Positions 1 to 11,918 of a stretch of DNA of 64,000 nucleotides are shown here, in pieces. A program made the position numbers and the translations under genes. Under the pieces are notes generated by a model. The model searched no databases. It saw only the letters and a program-made list of their open reading frames with translations, and had not been told where the DNA came from. Position 1 is the stretch's first letter. Each line of letters begins with the position of its first letter. This DNA comes from Entomortierella parvispora (lineage: Eukaryota > Mortierellomycota > Mortierellomycetes > Mortierellales > Mortierellaceae), in NCBI GenBank assembly GCA_963573315.1, contig OY752151.1:992001-1056000 (forward strand). The letters run 5' to 3'.

Positions 1-3000
1 GACACCTCCTCCGGTTCGTATTCCCTTCAGCAAGGTCGAAAGTCTGGTTGCCAGTGGTAACAGCGGTCTCACAGCCAGCGAGTTACGGATGTTTGTTGGT
101 AAAGGAATTCTTCGCCCTGGGACCGCGCAGGTTGCGCTGGATAACCTGGAATTTAGTGGATCGAATGAAAACACCAAGCAACAAGCTACCTCTACCCATT
201 TCAACCCTTGTACACCACCCAACCCTCTGTCATCTCGCCTCTCCTCATCATCGGCTCCCTCTAGCTCATCGGGTGGTATTGTGCGCCGCCATATCCCTCC
301 AAGATCGACCAGTGGGACCACGTGGTACTCCTCTTTTTCGCAGAGTACTCCTCAATCCATGATATCCTCACCAAGTATCGACAGGAGGACTCTTTATTCG
401 GGAACCACAAAAGTCGCGTCAGATACCATGCACCAACCCACCGATACTCCCACCACCTTGTGTGCTCGTTCCTCATGTTCCGCTGCTTGGCCGAAAGCCT
501 CTGAAGCCTCGACAGGCTCCAATTCAGGGAAAATCCCAGGAGACCAGAGCTCGCCCTCGTTCAGCGATCAAAACTCTTTGGATAGTGAATACGACTTACA
601 GTCGGACGTCATCGGGGACAGCAGATCGTCCAGTTCTGGAGAGTCTCTGAGCTCTACCATCTTCCCTCAGAATTCAGCCCATGACCTGACATCGCCTTCA
701 CCTTCACTCACGCCCTTGGTCGCAGACGCAGTTCTTTTGCAAAAAAGCAGCAAGCGCAAGAACCATGCCACCGTGAAGAGCGCCTCCAATGCAACAGAGC
801 AGCTGGGTCAATCTCCTGGAGTTCGCTTCAGGACGCCTTTTGGTACTCCTATCCCCAATCGAAGCAAGCTGCCTGCGATCGCAGAGTCGAATGAGGAGGA
901 CATATCCATTCTTGCCTCTACTGGAAGCTCGAGTCAAGCCGTGAATAGCACCGAGTCGCCCTCGCTTGGAACGCTTGGTGACTTTGGGTAAGAATCTCTG
1001 CCAGTCCATGGATCCTTTTTTTTGTCAGCGTATTTTGTACTGACAAACATCTGCAAACTCAATGTTAGCCTCGGAAGCGAAGCTTGCTCTCCTGGTTCAC
1101 GCCTACGAACCAGAGAAGTAGACACTGATATTATATCCACTCGCGTGTCAAAGTCGATAAATGCGATTCACCTCAAGCTACCCCGTTCACTGACCTCTCA
1201 ACGATTGCAGCTGGCACGAGAGCACTTTGCAAACAGCGGCACCGTACAGGTTTTGCCGCCCCAAAGCACCTCCCTTGTGGTTCCCTACGGCGGCGCTCAT
1301 GTTCTCGAGTACCCGTTGCTGCTTCCCGAGATTCTCCAAGCATCAAAGGAAAGAACTTGGATGGCGGACGATTGGGACATTCGGCACCCAGAGGGCCAAG
1401 TCATGAGCCGCCACTCTAACAAGCGAGTCCGAGTGGGAAACAATTCACAGCAGGTCATTTCTTCCTCCAAATACATCCCTGAGGCCAATTCTCGTTACTT
1501 GTCTCACCATTCAGGTTACCTGGGTTCTGGTTCTTTGCGAAGTGACAAGGAAGGTCACCCGGAGCGCCCTGCAGATGTAGCCTCTGTACAAACTTTGGCG
1601 AAGCTGGGTAGTAGTCACAAACACTCACTCACGTTCATTCTAAACAGCGATGGGCCTGCGAACAGGAAAAGGTCTTTGACTTTAGAGAATGAGATGGGTT
1701 TGGGTGAGGGTGCTGGGTCGAGCACTAGGCCTCATGTTCCCACTGAAAGAGAGAGAAAAGGTGCAGGGTCTTCTAGCGGTGTTCGCAAGCACTCTCAGAA
1801 AATGCCATCCTTCAAAAAATCCATCATGGTGCCCCCCACAGCGTCGGTTGCAAAGAAGGTGGTCAAACATTCATTGGGAACAAAAATGACCAAGCCAGGC
1901 TCCAGCGCAAAAACAGCAGAGGCTTTCAACAAAAAGTCCACACCTACTAAACCTGAGGCTGGTCCTGTTATGGTTTATTTCAAGCTTAAGCCCAACGGTA
2001 GCTGGTTTGTTAGGAATGAAGACAGCTTGATCGATCCTCCGCCCCAGTGCCGAGGCTCCAATGACAGTGGAATCAAGTCTAGCAGCGATGGTAAAAAGAA
2101 AAAGTCAGAACCTATGTGCACGGAAGGCTCAACATCTTTGTCTTCTGCATCCCTTCCAGAGGTTTTATCTCAGAAGGAAGGCCGAAAGAACACTATCCCT
2201 TTGGATGTTTATGAATTGTCAGCCAATACTTCCGCCTCTCCTGCTTCGACCTCGTCCTCTTACCACACCAAGGCCCGACACAGTGACAGCAAGGTCTCCA
2301 AGATGGATGGACCTCCTGGTGCTTCCACATCAACCACCTTGGGGTTTGCTTCAATCTTTGCAAGTGGTAAGAAGCAAAAGGCAGGTTCAGATGTTGACAA
2401 GTTGAGGATCTCTGTTACCACAGCATCTACATTTGCAGCCTCCTCTGGTATTAGCGGCAAGATGAAAAAGGTAATCCGAGGTGATGGTGATATGCCTTCC
2501 TCTGTCTCCACCCTGTCTACTTCCTCCTCTTCCTCCCAACGGGCCAAGGCCAGAAGAAGAGCGTCTTTGGCCCCAGCAGACTCAAGTTCGAGTTCATCAT
2601 TTCGTTTCGTCACATCCGATGGTTCATCGAAGCAGAGCAAGGCAGCTCCGTCTGTTGAAAGACCGGCAGCCCACGCCGCTCAAGCCTCATTTTCGTCTTC
2701 CTCCCAGTCACCAAAGGCGACGTACAATATCCTGGTAAGATCAAGTGCCTTTAGCCCAGGATCAATCTACCGCCCGCTACCAAGCCTGAGGCAGGGTGAC
2801 AGCGACAGTGTTGGCACCACTACACACAGGGTGTGTGGATCGTGTGAGCGCAAGGAGGAAAAATTCTGGAGATACGGACTCAAAGAGACCTCATTCCTCT
2901 GCAGCGCCTGTGGACTTCGATTCAGGAAGACATTGGTACATTGCGCCGATGTTGAGCATTGTGCCTACATCCCCACTCTGTCCGAGCTGGAGCGCATGGA

Positions 3001-3082
3001 GCGGGAAAAGACACGAATGAAATGGGAGAGTGTCCGATGTTTGAACTGCCGTGGCCCAGTGGTCATTTACAAACGTGATTGA
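1..3082 (+). CDS. GATA-type zinc-finger protein (5' partial)
   Basis: Reading is open from base 2, so the gene begins upstream of the window. Visible exons are 2-987 and 1069-3082, joined in phase 2 across an 81-nt intron (GTAAGA...TTAG), giving about 999 visible residues. Most of the protein is Ser/Thr/Lys-rich and apparently disordered. Near the C-terminus (about 2834-2915) lies a C-x2-C-x18-C-x2-C finger containing WRYGLKE and CSACGLRFRK, the pattern of GATA fingers (W-R-x-G ... CNACGL). A further Cys pair (CLNC) follows just before the stop. GATA fingers bind (A/T)GATA(A/G) DNA, so a nuclear transcriptional role is inferred. The finger is divergent and the targets cannot be read from sequence. 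An AATAAA lies 92 nt after the stop, and the next gene converges on it 232 nt away. Confidence 0.8.
988..1068 (+). other. Intron of the GATA-type gene
   Basis: Donor GTAAGA and acceptor TTAG; phase 2. The two coding exons are in different frames, and this splice joins them without a stop. Confidence 0.75.
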
Positions 3083-3173
3083 AAGAAGGCAGAAACACTG
3101 GTTCTACAAGGTCTGTTGATCTTTTAAGTCCTTCCTTTCCGTGATATCTTCAATTTATCCTTTTAGCTCTTGA

Positions 3174-3179
3174 AATAAA
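3174..3179 (+). terminator. Polyadenylation signal AATAAA
   Basis: Exact AATAAA 92 nt downstream of the GATA-type gene stop codon. Confidence 0.55.
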
Positions 3180-3314
3180 ATCAATTGACAGCAAACATGT
3201 ACAATGGTAGAGATGGTTGAATGGTCTGGATTTCTCAACGACGCTGGGTTTAATAAAAATACAAGGGATGGTTCACATTCGTCATGACCATCGCCGTCAT
3301 CATTCATCTCCAGT

Positions 3315-6300
3315 CTATCTTGGACCACCATATTGTCCACCGTCGCCTTCATCCTCTCTCCAATCGCCATCGGCAGGATCTTCGTTGTCTTCTTCACCGC
3401 CCTCTCCATCTTCCTCCTCCTCTTCCTCGTCGTCTTCATCGTTCGCTTCGTGACCATAGCTCAACCCCATATCGCGCTGCGACTGGGATAAACCTCTGGC
3501 CCCATAATCCATTCCTCCTCCTCCACCCGAAGCTGGATCCTGCGGCTGATATGGATGACCCCCCATCGACCTAACACCACTGCCACCACCTCCACTTGTT
3601 CGAGGCGGGGTTGGGATCCGGATCCGTTTCCTCGAGAGATCCAACGAATGCACCGTCTTTTCATGAGTCCTCAGATTGTGCAGCTGAGTATAAGCCTTTG
3701 GACAACCGGCCTGTCCACACTTGAAGGGCTTATATCGATATTCCTTATGGTTCGCCTTGATATGAATCGCCAACGACTTCCTTTGCGAAAAGGCCTTGGG
3801 ACACCCAGGAATGATACACAAGAACGGTTTCGGTTTCGTCACCGGCATATGTCCTGTCCGCTCGTGTGATTTCAAATTGTGCAATTGAGTGTACGCCTTG
3901 GTACAACCAGGGAAGGAGCAGGCAAAGTTCCGGATCGCGGTCTGTTTCCGGTTCATATGATTGGCCATGAAATTCGACAGTGTCGGCGTTGGCTTGATGG
4001 AAGAAGAAGAAGACGATGCGGATGAAGCACCAGCAGCAGAGGATGAGGCTCCGAATGAGGATGGGAATTGCAAAGAAGAGGATGAAGATGAAGAAGTCGA
4101 GATGGATAAGCCAGAGGGAGATGACCTTGACATGGAGGCCGCGCCTGCAGCTGTTGAAATCCGGTTCCCGAAACGATGACTGCCGCCGCCCAAGTTGCCC
4201 ATGGATGAAGATCCATCTGATCTGGAATATCGGGCGTAATCCAGTCCTCCAGGGGTGGGTGAAGTCAAGTCGTTATGTGGGTCCAGTCCGATTGCAATCG
4301 TTGGGATGCCTCCGCCTCCATCTCGATCATGGATTCCTCCCCCTCCTCCAGTTCCCTGTTGAGCCGCCTGAATTGATGTCAGAGGAATTGGAGATGAAGA
4401 GGACGTAGGGTATTCTGGAAAAGTGAGACTGGTCGCTCCGAGTGAAGAGGTGATTGATGACAAGAGTGAACGAGATCCAAACGACGAGGTTGGGACCGCA
4501 TTCATAGAGCTCGTTCGGAGCCGACGAGACGGCCTCACTGGAATTGCACCGGTTCCAGGACCTGCAGAAGAGGTCCGATGCAGGGTATTGGAAGGCGCAA
4601 GTCGGATCGATCCAGCTCCGCCTCCGGCCGCAGCACCATGGGCGTTCCGTGATGGCGGTCTTGATGAAATTGGTCGATGATGCTGATTGTCGTGGTGCAG
4701 GGGCATGGGATAGGATGCGACATCTGTTGGAGAGGTATAGTCCTGAGAGTGAGCCCCCATCATGGACGGATGCGAACCATCCCCGTTAAAGCCCATTGCC
4801 ATCGGACCCAAGGACGCTGGTGACGACATGGTCTTTTGATGCATCATTGACATGGACATGGCAGCAAATCCTTGGGCATCTTGTTGGAGCAATTGTGATG
4901 AAGGAAGCAGAGGGAGTTCCACCAAGGTCGGTAAACCTCCATGGGGTTGTGGTGTCAGCGGGGTTCCTGGACTATGTTGCTGCTGTTGATGTTGATGTTG
5001 TTGATGATGTGGATGACCTTGACCTTGTCCAAGCGAATATTCATCTGTGTAATCCATGATGTTCCTTGCAAACACCTGTCGTGCCGACTGCACTCGCTGT
5101 AGTTGGCCGAAACAATCAAAGTAGATCATAGCCAAGGCGCAAAAGACAATGTGGCGATAGAGGTAAGGGTGAGAAGATTGAGCGCAAAAAAAAAAAAACG
5201 AAAAAAAAGAAAAAGAAAGAACAAAAAGAGAAAAGGTAACCTAAAAACATAGTCTTACATGACGCTGCATTGCAGTGGCCATCCCCTGGTGGTCGGTGTA
5301 CCCTGGTGGGTACGACTGATTCTGATGCTCTATCGTCTCCATCCCAAAGGATCTGGATTGCTTCATGGAAGGTCGTACTTGTTGTTGTGGTTGTTGCTGC
5401 TGCTGCTGCTGGCCTAGTAACAAACAGAGGAGCAATTCGGCGACACGTAAAAGTCCGATTAGATTCAAACAAGTTGGTCCGTGGCAACAATGTACGCCCA
5501 AGAGAGCTTCGAATCACTTCCGGATTGAACTGAAAACAAAAAAAAAGTAAACCATGCTGCAAGGGGAGGGGGGGAGGGAGCCTGAATGTTGCCACGATAG
5601 TTGAGAGCGGCCCTTGCTCCCAACGCAAAAAAAAAAAGTGAAAATTAAAAAAAAAACCAAAAAAACCCAATTCAGGTTCGTCGTCCGACGCAACCACCTG
5701 GCCTTCCTTCCCTCTTTCACTCAAAATGTCCGCTCGAAATGACAACAGGGTCCAATCACTATCTCTTTCAAAGGTTCTGCCGTTGTCCATCCACCCCCCT
5801 TTTTACCCATGAGGGCCTGGATCGTTGAGCTAGCCAACCGGCGATTTGCCGAATTCGAAAGGGCCATTTCCACTAGACAAGTCCCAACGGCCCGAGAAGG
5901 CCGTTGGCGAAATGACATCAAACCATGCCAGCACAAACATCAACCCAACCGTGGGAGAGTTGACAAAGTTCGCCCAAAATGAAGGCACAACCTTGTTCGT
6001 TCGGTTTGAGTAGGCAATTGATTGCTGTGTGACCAAGAAACGAGGGGAAATGAACAACTACAAAACAACTCAATCTCACCCTTCGGAAGAGCAGTGTCCA
6101 TAGGTGCGTGAGCAGAGTGGAATGCAGAGTGGAGAAAGATATCAAAAGAGGAAACAGGAGGGGGGTGGTGGTGGAAGAGGAGCAGGGGGTGGCAATCAAA
6201 GTAACAGGGCTCAGCCCACTTACCAAGGACACCCTCAGGCGAGTGAAATGCCGAGTCGGAATTCATGCCGACCCACATCTGTGATTGCTGCTGTTGCTGA

Positions 6301-8330
6301 TGGTGGTGTTGGTCCTGTGCATGTTGACTATCATGGCGACAAGGGCAAAAAATAAAATAAAAAACAGACCAAGTTAACACATGTTTCTCCTTCTTCCCTC
6401 CATTGTTCACACGTACAAACATGCACAGAGACTAAGGCGAAAGGGATCAAAACAAAGAAAGGCACATGAGAGCACATCACTCCCATAGTCCTTGGTGACA
6501 ATCATACACAGCACGTGCAAAAGACAGAAAGTCCAGTGTGAACATGCCTTAGGAGCTGAGCTTGTGAAGGAGATGACGGCGAATCACGCGCAGATAGCTG
6601 TTGCTGTGGGTGCTGCGACGGAGGGTGGCCATGAGCTGGTGCAAGCGTGGTCGAGAGCGGAGGTGGAAGGGGCGTCAAGGGGTGGTGGCCATGTCCGTGA
6701 GCATGTGCAGGGGCACTATCATGAGCGTGATCATGAGCATGGGCCTGAGCATCAGAACCAAGGAAGGTTTGTTGTTGGCGCTTGGACTGGGCAACATCTT
6801 GCGCGTTCGGTAGCTCTGAAAATGACAAGAGATCGTTGCGTGAAGCAGAGAGCAGCAGTGCAGAAGACAAGGAGAAGGAGAAGGAGAAAAAAAAAAAAGT
6901 CAACAAAAAAGCCAGGTGAGATGAGAGGGTGACGATGAGAGCCAGCCATGGAGAGGTCGAGTCATTACAGGGCATTCGTTCATAATTGCACGATAATAAT
7001 AGACCCAAGGAAAATATATCGACTCTCACTGTGCAAAGTAGGGGGAGTGCGCAAAGAGGAGCCATCCTGACCATTCAGATGCGAGTGAAAGGCAGAATGA
7101 AGCAAGAGAGCACGGGCACGGCACCAAAGGAGACAATCAGCAACCAAGCATGAATACACATGCTGATTCTGAGGATGATGACCGTGCCGACTCGCCATTG
7201 AGCCTGCGCACGATGCCTTGAAAGAAACAACAGACGAAACACAATGCAAAAGGGACAGGCAAAAGAGCGAGAGCGAGGGGCCAAAGAACCAACTCCGAAA
7301 AAAAAAAAATGTAATGAAAGAAACGCGAGTTTGCCCAAACCAAAACAACAACAGCAACACAGGGCAGCAGCACAGACACTCAAAAGAAATGAAGGTTGAT
7401 GCAAGACAAGGGTGTGTCCTTACGTTCAGGGGTAGCTGGGGTTGTCGTCCAAGATAATGCATGCATTCCCAGGGGCTGCACGCCGGCTCCTGGCTGGGGC
7501 TCTGACGGGGGAGATGCCAAATTGGATCCCATATTTTGCCCCTGCCCTTGATTCTGTGATAGCGGTGGGACATGGAAGGCTACTGGTGACAACAGAGACG
7601 TGGTCGATGGAAGCAGAGGGGTCGATGCCGCTGAACCCGAGGTCATTGTAGAAGCGGCTGTGGAGGCTGGGGTAGAAGGATCTGCGGCGGCCGGGTCCGA
7701 GATTTGGTGCGGTTGTTGATGCGGTTGCATGTAGAGCTGACTGTGCTGATGCTGCTCTAACGAAGGAGTCGAGCTGTACATTGGTTGGTGAGGAAGAAGA
7801 TGTCGCTGTTGCGGACGGAGATCGTCCTGCCTTTGCTGATCGTGCTGATGAGGATCGTGCTGATGGCGGCGATGGTAGTACCCGTGCTGCTGCTGCTGCT
7901 GCTGCGGGGACTGGAAGTGATGGTGTCCCGCCTGCTGCTGCTGCTGCTGATGATGATGCAAAGATCCCATTGAAGGCCCAAGTTCCTGCATCTGCTGTTG
8001 CTGCTGAAGATGCTGTTGCATCTGTTGATGGTGATGCTGCTGCATCTGTTGATGATGATGCTGTTGCTGCTGCTGCTGAGGGGTCGGGTGAGCTTTGTGC
8101 AGATCGGACGCTAAATAGTTGGAGTACTGTTGCTGCTGCCGCTGTTGCTGATCAATGGGCGATAGAAGCTGCCCCTGATTGGAAAACACGCCTTCTTCCG
8201 ACAGTTGTGGGTGCTGTTCTTGAGGGTAATACGAGGCCTGCGATGAAAGAGGTCGACCATTATAGGGATCGGAAGGGTTGTCCTGGAGGTGGAAGGGCAG
8301 GAGTGGTTCCTGTCCCTGATCAGGATCCAT
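3315..8330 (-). CDS. Gln/His-rich C2H2 zinc-finger transcription factor, 7 exons
   Basis: Model on the minus strand: 8330-7424, 7203-7160, 7066-7030, 6815-6548, 6327-6224, 5413-5259, 5096-3315; phases agree throughout, giving 1,098 residues. Exon 1 is a long Gln/His tract. Exon 4 holds alternating Ala-His and Asp-His. Exon 6 starts with a Gln run. The last exon carries three consecutive fingers near residues 893-985, each C-x4-C-x12-H-x4-H. Fingers 1 and 3 share the core KAYTQLHNL, suggesting internal duplication. A low-complexity Asp/Glu stretch ends the protein. The architecture (long Gln-rich region plus DNA-binding fingers) suggests a sequence-specific nuclear regulator; targets are unknown. 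Intron 4 is modelled as GC-AG (AAG|GCATGT). Exons 2 and 3 (44 and 37 nt) are the least certain. The ATG at 8330 is preceded by a long CT-rich region. Confidence 0.72.
6328..6547 (-). other. Probable GC-AG intron in the C2H2 gene
   Basis: The donor reads AAG|GCATGT and the acceptor GATAG. Phase 2 on both sides rebuilds a Ser codon and keeps the Gln/His reading frame. A nearby GT donor (GTATGA) would leave the wrong phase for this acceptor. Confidence 0.55.
7700..8160 (-). repeat. CAG/CAT-rich trinucleotide repeat coding for Gln/His
   Basis: Imperfect CAG/CAA/CAT/CAC runs inside exon 1 of the C2H2 gene (CTG/ATG on the plus strand) encode poly-Gln broken by His. Such tracts vary in length between strains. 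Confidence 0.75.
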
Positions 8331-9368
8331 GTCGCGTCAAAGTTTTCTTTTTTGGGTTGATAGCTTTGTCACTCTGTGCTGAACCTTCGATCTAGTCGAT
8401 TCATTCGCAGACGTTTCGAAAAGGGTGTCGGGCGAGGATAGGGTAGGGTAGATTGGATCGGAGAAGAAGGAAGAGAGAAAGGGGACGGAGCGCAGAGAAA
8501 GTGAGAAGGTATGGGGGAGAAAGGAAGGGTAGATAGCCAAAGTAGAACGTTAAAAGTGAAAGAGAGAGAAGAGAAACCAATGCTGGATGTTTTATGGTGA
8601 GGTAGCCAAGTATAGGCAATGTTACAGGGCAAGGGAGGGAGGGAGGTATGACGAAGGAAGGATATTAATTAAAGGCGATGGATAATTAGAGAGGGTACGG
8701 CAGTTGGATATCGGGAGGTCAATAGCGATAATGAGGAGAAGGATGCAACGGGCAATAAAGATGCACTGCAGGGCGGTGGTGCAGGGGTAAAAAAAAAAAA
8801 CGGCAAGGCGAATATGCCAAAATGCGAAAATGAAGAAGAATGAGGGAAATCGAAGAGAGAAACAGAAGGAGAAGAGAGAGAGAGACAGAGAGCAGTTGCG
8901 GTAGTGCAGCACCTAAACAAATAGAGGTAAAGTATTATGAATGAGGGCGAGCGAGCGAATGTGGGGATGGAGGCAATGGGGAAGTGAATGAGGTGCAGGA
9001 ATGGAGGAGGAGGAGGAGGAGGAGAGCGAAGGAAGGAGCGGACGGGGAGAGGGGAGACGTGCTGTCGCTCAGACCGTTGAGGATCAGGAAGAAGAAGAAG
9101 GGGAGGAAGCAGAGAATGAAGGAAAGAAGAAGAAGAGGAGAAGGTGTGTAGTTGAATACACGAGCAGTCAATGCAGGCGAATCCACAACCACAGCAAACA
9201 ATATGGATGATGGACGCTCTGTGCAATTGAAGCTGATCTGAACCGCCAGGGACAGAAACGATGGGGAAAGAGGGAAAGAGAGAAAGAGAGAAAGAGGCCA
9301 CAGTGGAGAAAGAAACATTGAAATAGACAGGTACCTGTACAGGAAACGAGGGTTGGTTGCCAACTCGC

Positions 9369-9404
<36 letters not shown>
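9369..9404 (+). repeat. (CAGG)9 tetranucleotide microsatellite
   Basis: Nine uninterrupted CAGG units in non-coding sequence. Confidence 0.95.
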
Positions 9405-9405
<1 letters not shown>

Positions 9406-11883
9406 AGATCGCATTGATTCATTCCTTGGCCATTCAATGCGTCCCATTCACTCCTGAGCACTGGGACCAACGTTCGTTGGGCCACCTGGCACCGCAGAGT
9501 CCATGGTAGACAATCAGTCCTCTCGCTTCAAGCTTTGTAGACACTCTGCAGAAGGACGAAAGATTGAGCGAGGAAGCGTGAGAGAGCAATGGCTGGCAGT
9601 ACATTGGCAGGGCAATTGCAATCGCGAGTATCTAATTGCCGGTTGTCCCTTTTCTCTCCTGTCGTGGAGTCTGGCCCTATCAGTTTCTGACTTTTTGCCG
9701 CCATGCTCAGGATGAAATGTACACCCTTTTTCTATTCTCGCCAGTTCTTCTCTGTCTAAAGAGTACATGGTCGTTTTTCTTGAGACTAAAAAAGTGGGTC
9801 TGCGTCATTCACTTTGCACTTTGTTGCGCTCATGACACGAGAGAAGGAGAGGAGGACCAAGAACGGGGAACAGGGGCCAAGGGCTGCGTCGCTGAGAAGC
9901 GATTTCCTTATACAACCAGAAGGGCCAGAGGGCGAGGGTTCAAGTCGAGAACCTTGTTTTCGAGCTGAGCGAGTCCTTGCATCCGTGGGAGACCAGCGGC
10001 AGGTCAGAGCCGGAGACCAGCCCCGCCTCTCGAGCTTTCACACAAACACCTTGAGCAGCGAAAAGCAGCGAATGGGCAATTCGGGCGAAAGGGAAATGAA
10101 ACCGGCGCAATCACAACCGCACGCGGGTGGGAGCCAGAAAGAGTCCCATCCTCTGTCTGTAGTCCTTCTGCGCTGAGCCCTCTTCTCTCTCTCCATCCGC
10201 CTGCCGAGCTGCCTGTCCTTGTTCAACTTTAAGTGCGCGGTGCGTGAGATAAGCAATGACAAACACCGACGCCAAACCACCGTTGGAAGGCTGTCTTCAA
10301 CCTTGAAAGCGGCCTGCGTGACACAGCTTCCTGCTCTGCTCTGCTCTGTGGGCAGCCTTCGGACGTTTTACCTGGGCCGTGTTCTCATTCGCTTCCAGAA
10401 AAAAAAAAAAGAAAAAAAACACATTTGATCAGATCAGATCACGATCGCATCTGTGATCCGCTTTTGGTGGTTTCCTCCGAGCAGGGCTCGTTTTCTCTTG
10501 GGCCAAGTCCCCCCAACTTTGTGACCCAATTGAACCAGTTGCAATTCAAAGCTTGGGCGCCGAGTTGCTGGTTGTTTGTTGTCTCTGTGATTTTGTGTAA
10601 TCGCCCATAATGCAGCAGTGTTACACAGGAAAAATAACTCCCCTCTCACCCCACCTCAGCTCCAAACCATGAAAACGCTCTCTCAAGTTCTGGCTCTCCT
10701 TTTTTTTGTTTTGATTCACCCAAAAGCTCGCGCACAGTCTCACTCTCGATAGATGGAGCAAGCCCTATGAGAGATTGGCTTGTTTGCGACCACTTTCTGT
10801 TCTCTTTTTTTCTGGTCGCAGTAAAGCTAGAAACCAGCCTGTGCAGAGCTGAAGTCTAGAATGACATTCTGAAGAGATCACCCGTTACTGTACTCTGTCG
10901 ATCGGTTTTCCCAGTCAATGAGCGTTCTCCACTTCATTTGCCCTCCCAAACACGAAAAATCAAAGTCATCCCGACCAACGTCAGGGAAAGGCATCCATCT
11001 GTTTTGTCCCTTTTTGATTGGGTCCAATCAATGGAGACAGACAAGAAGAAGAAGAAGAAGAAAAAATAAAAGACGTGCCCTGCGTTATTCAGTGCGTGTT
11101 ACAAGCAGGTATCGGTGTGTATCATGGACTGAGGTCAAGAGCAAAGCAGACCAGTCCGACCAAACAGCATCACCAACAGCCCATTATAGTTTTACGTCCC
11201 AAGGTGTACCGCCCTTCTTTGTGTCAATTTTTTTTTGTTCGAGCTCGGCCATTGTGGCGTGGTCGACGTCAATATCTTTTCTGGTTTGCACATCTGTTGG
11301 CTTTATCTTTTCTCGGGTTTTTTGGTCACACTCGAAATGAGGCGTAATAGTGGCTACAAGCGAGAATTGGTTTTTCCCCTGTATCGCCTCCGATGGAGCA
11401 ACATTTATGACTGTGTCGTCGCAAGGGCCCGGGGTCTTCATGAAGTGGTCAAGCGGGACCAAAAAAGAAAAAAAAAAATTGTTGGTCATGTCAGGAAAAC
11501 AAACAAAAATAAATATTTCACGCCCAGACTTCCCTTCACCCACATCTCGCTATCTTATCCCCCGTGGACTATGTAAGTGAGAAAAATGAAGGGTCGATAA
11601 AATGAAGAAATGTCTTTAGAACTCGCGATACTCAGGACCAAAGAACGCACTAGAGCTTCTAAAAAGCGAAAATGGAATTGTGGGCAAGAAGACACCGAGA
11701 GGTTGTACCGTTCAGGTACAAGCTACTCACGTCAGAAACCTTGGACTCTTTTTCTGTTTGATACAAACCAATAAAGAGAGACAGGTAGGTGATCATGTTT
11801 GTGCTCAGTCCGCTCTGGTCGTTGTTGACAGCATTGGACCTTTCAGTGCCGACGTCCATTCGTTCTTGCTGTGTTGACTCTTT

Positions 11884-11884
<1 letters not shown>

Positions 11885-11909
<25 letters not shown>
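11885..11909 (+). repeat. (CT)n dinucleotide microsatellite
   Basis: About twelve perfect CT units, followed after a single interruption by a few more. Confidence 0.9.

Positions 11910-11918
<9 letters not shown>

Noticed and set aside
6502-7074. Independent His-rich gene on the minus strand
   Set aside because: Its good part is bounded by an acceptor and a donor whose phases join the Gln-rich first exon to the later zinc-finger exons.
8669-9447. Leu/Ser/Pro-rich minus-strand ORFs of 170-210 codons
   Set aside because: Composition follows directly from the CT-rich strand; several overlapping frames are open at once, and there is no domain.
9930-9960. tRNA T-arm-like sequence GGGTTCAAGTC
   Set aside because: The flanking bases do not form the T-stem and no D-arm or acceptor stem could be found on either side.
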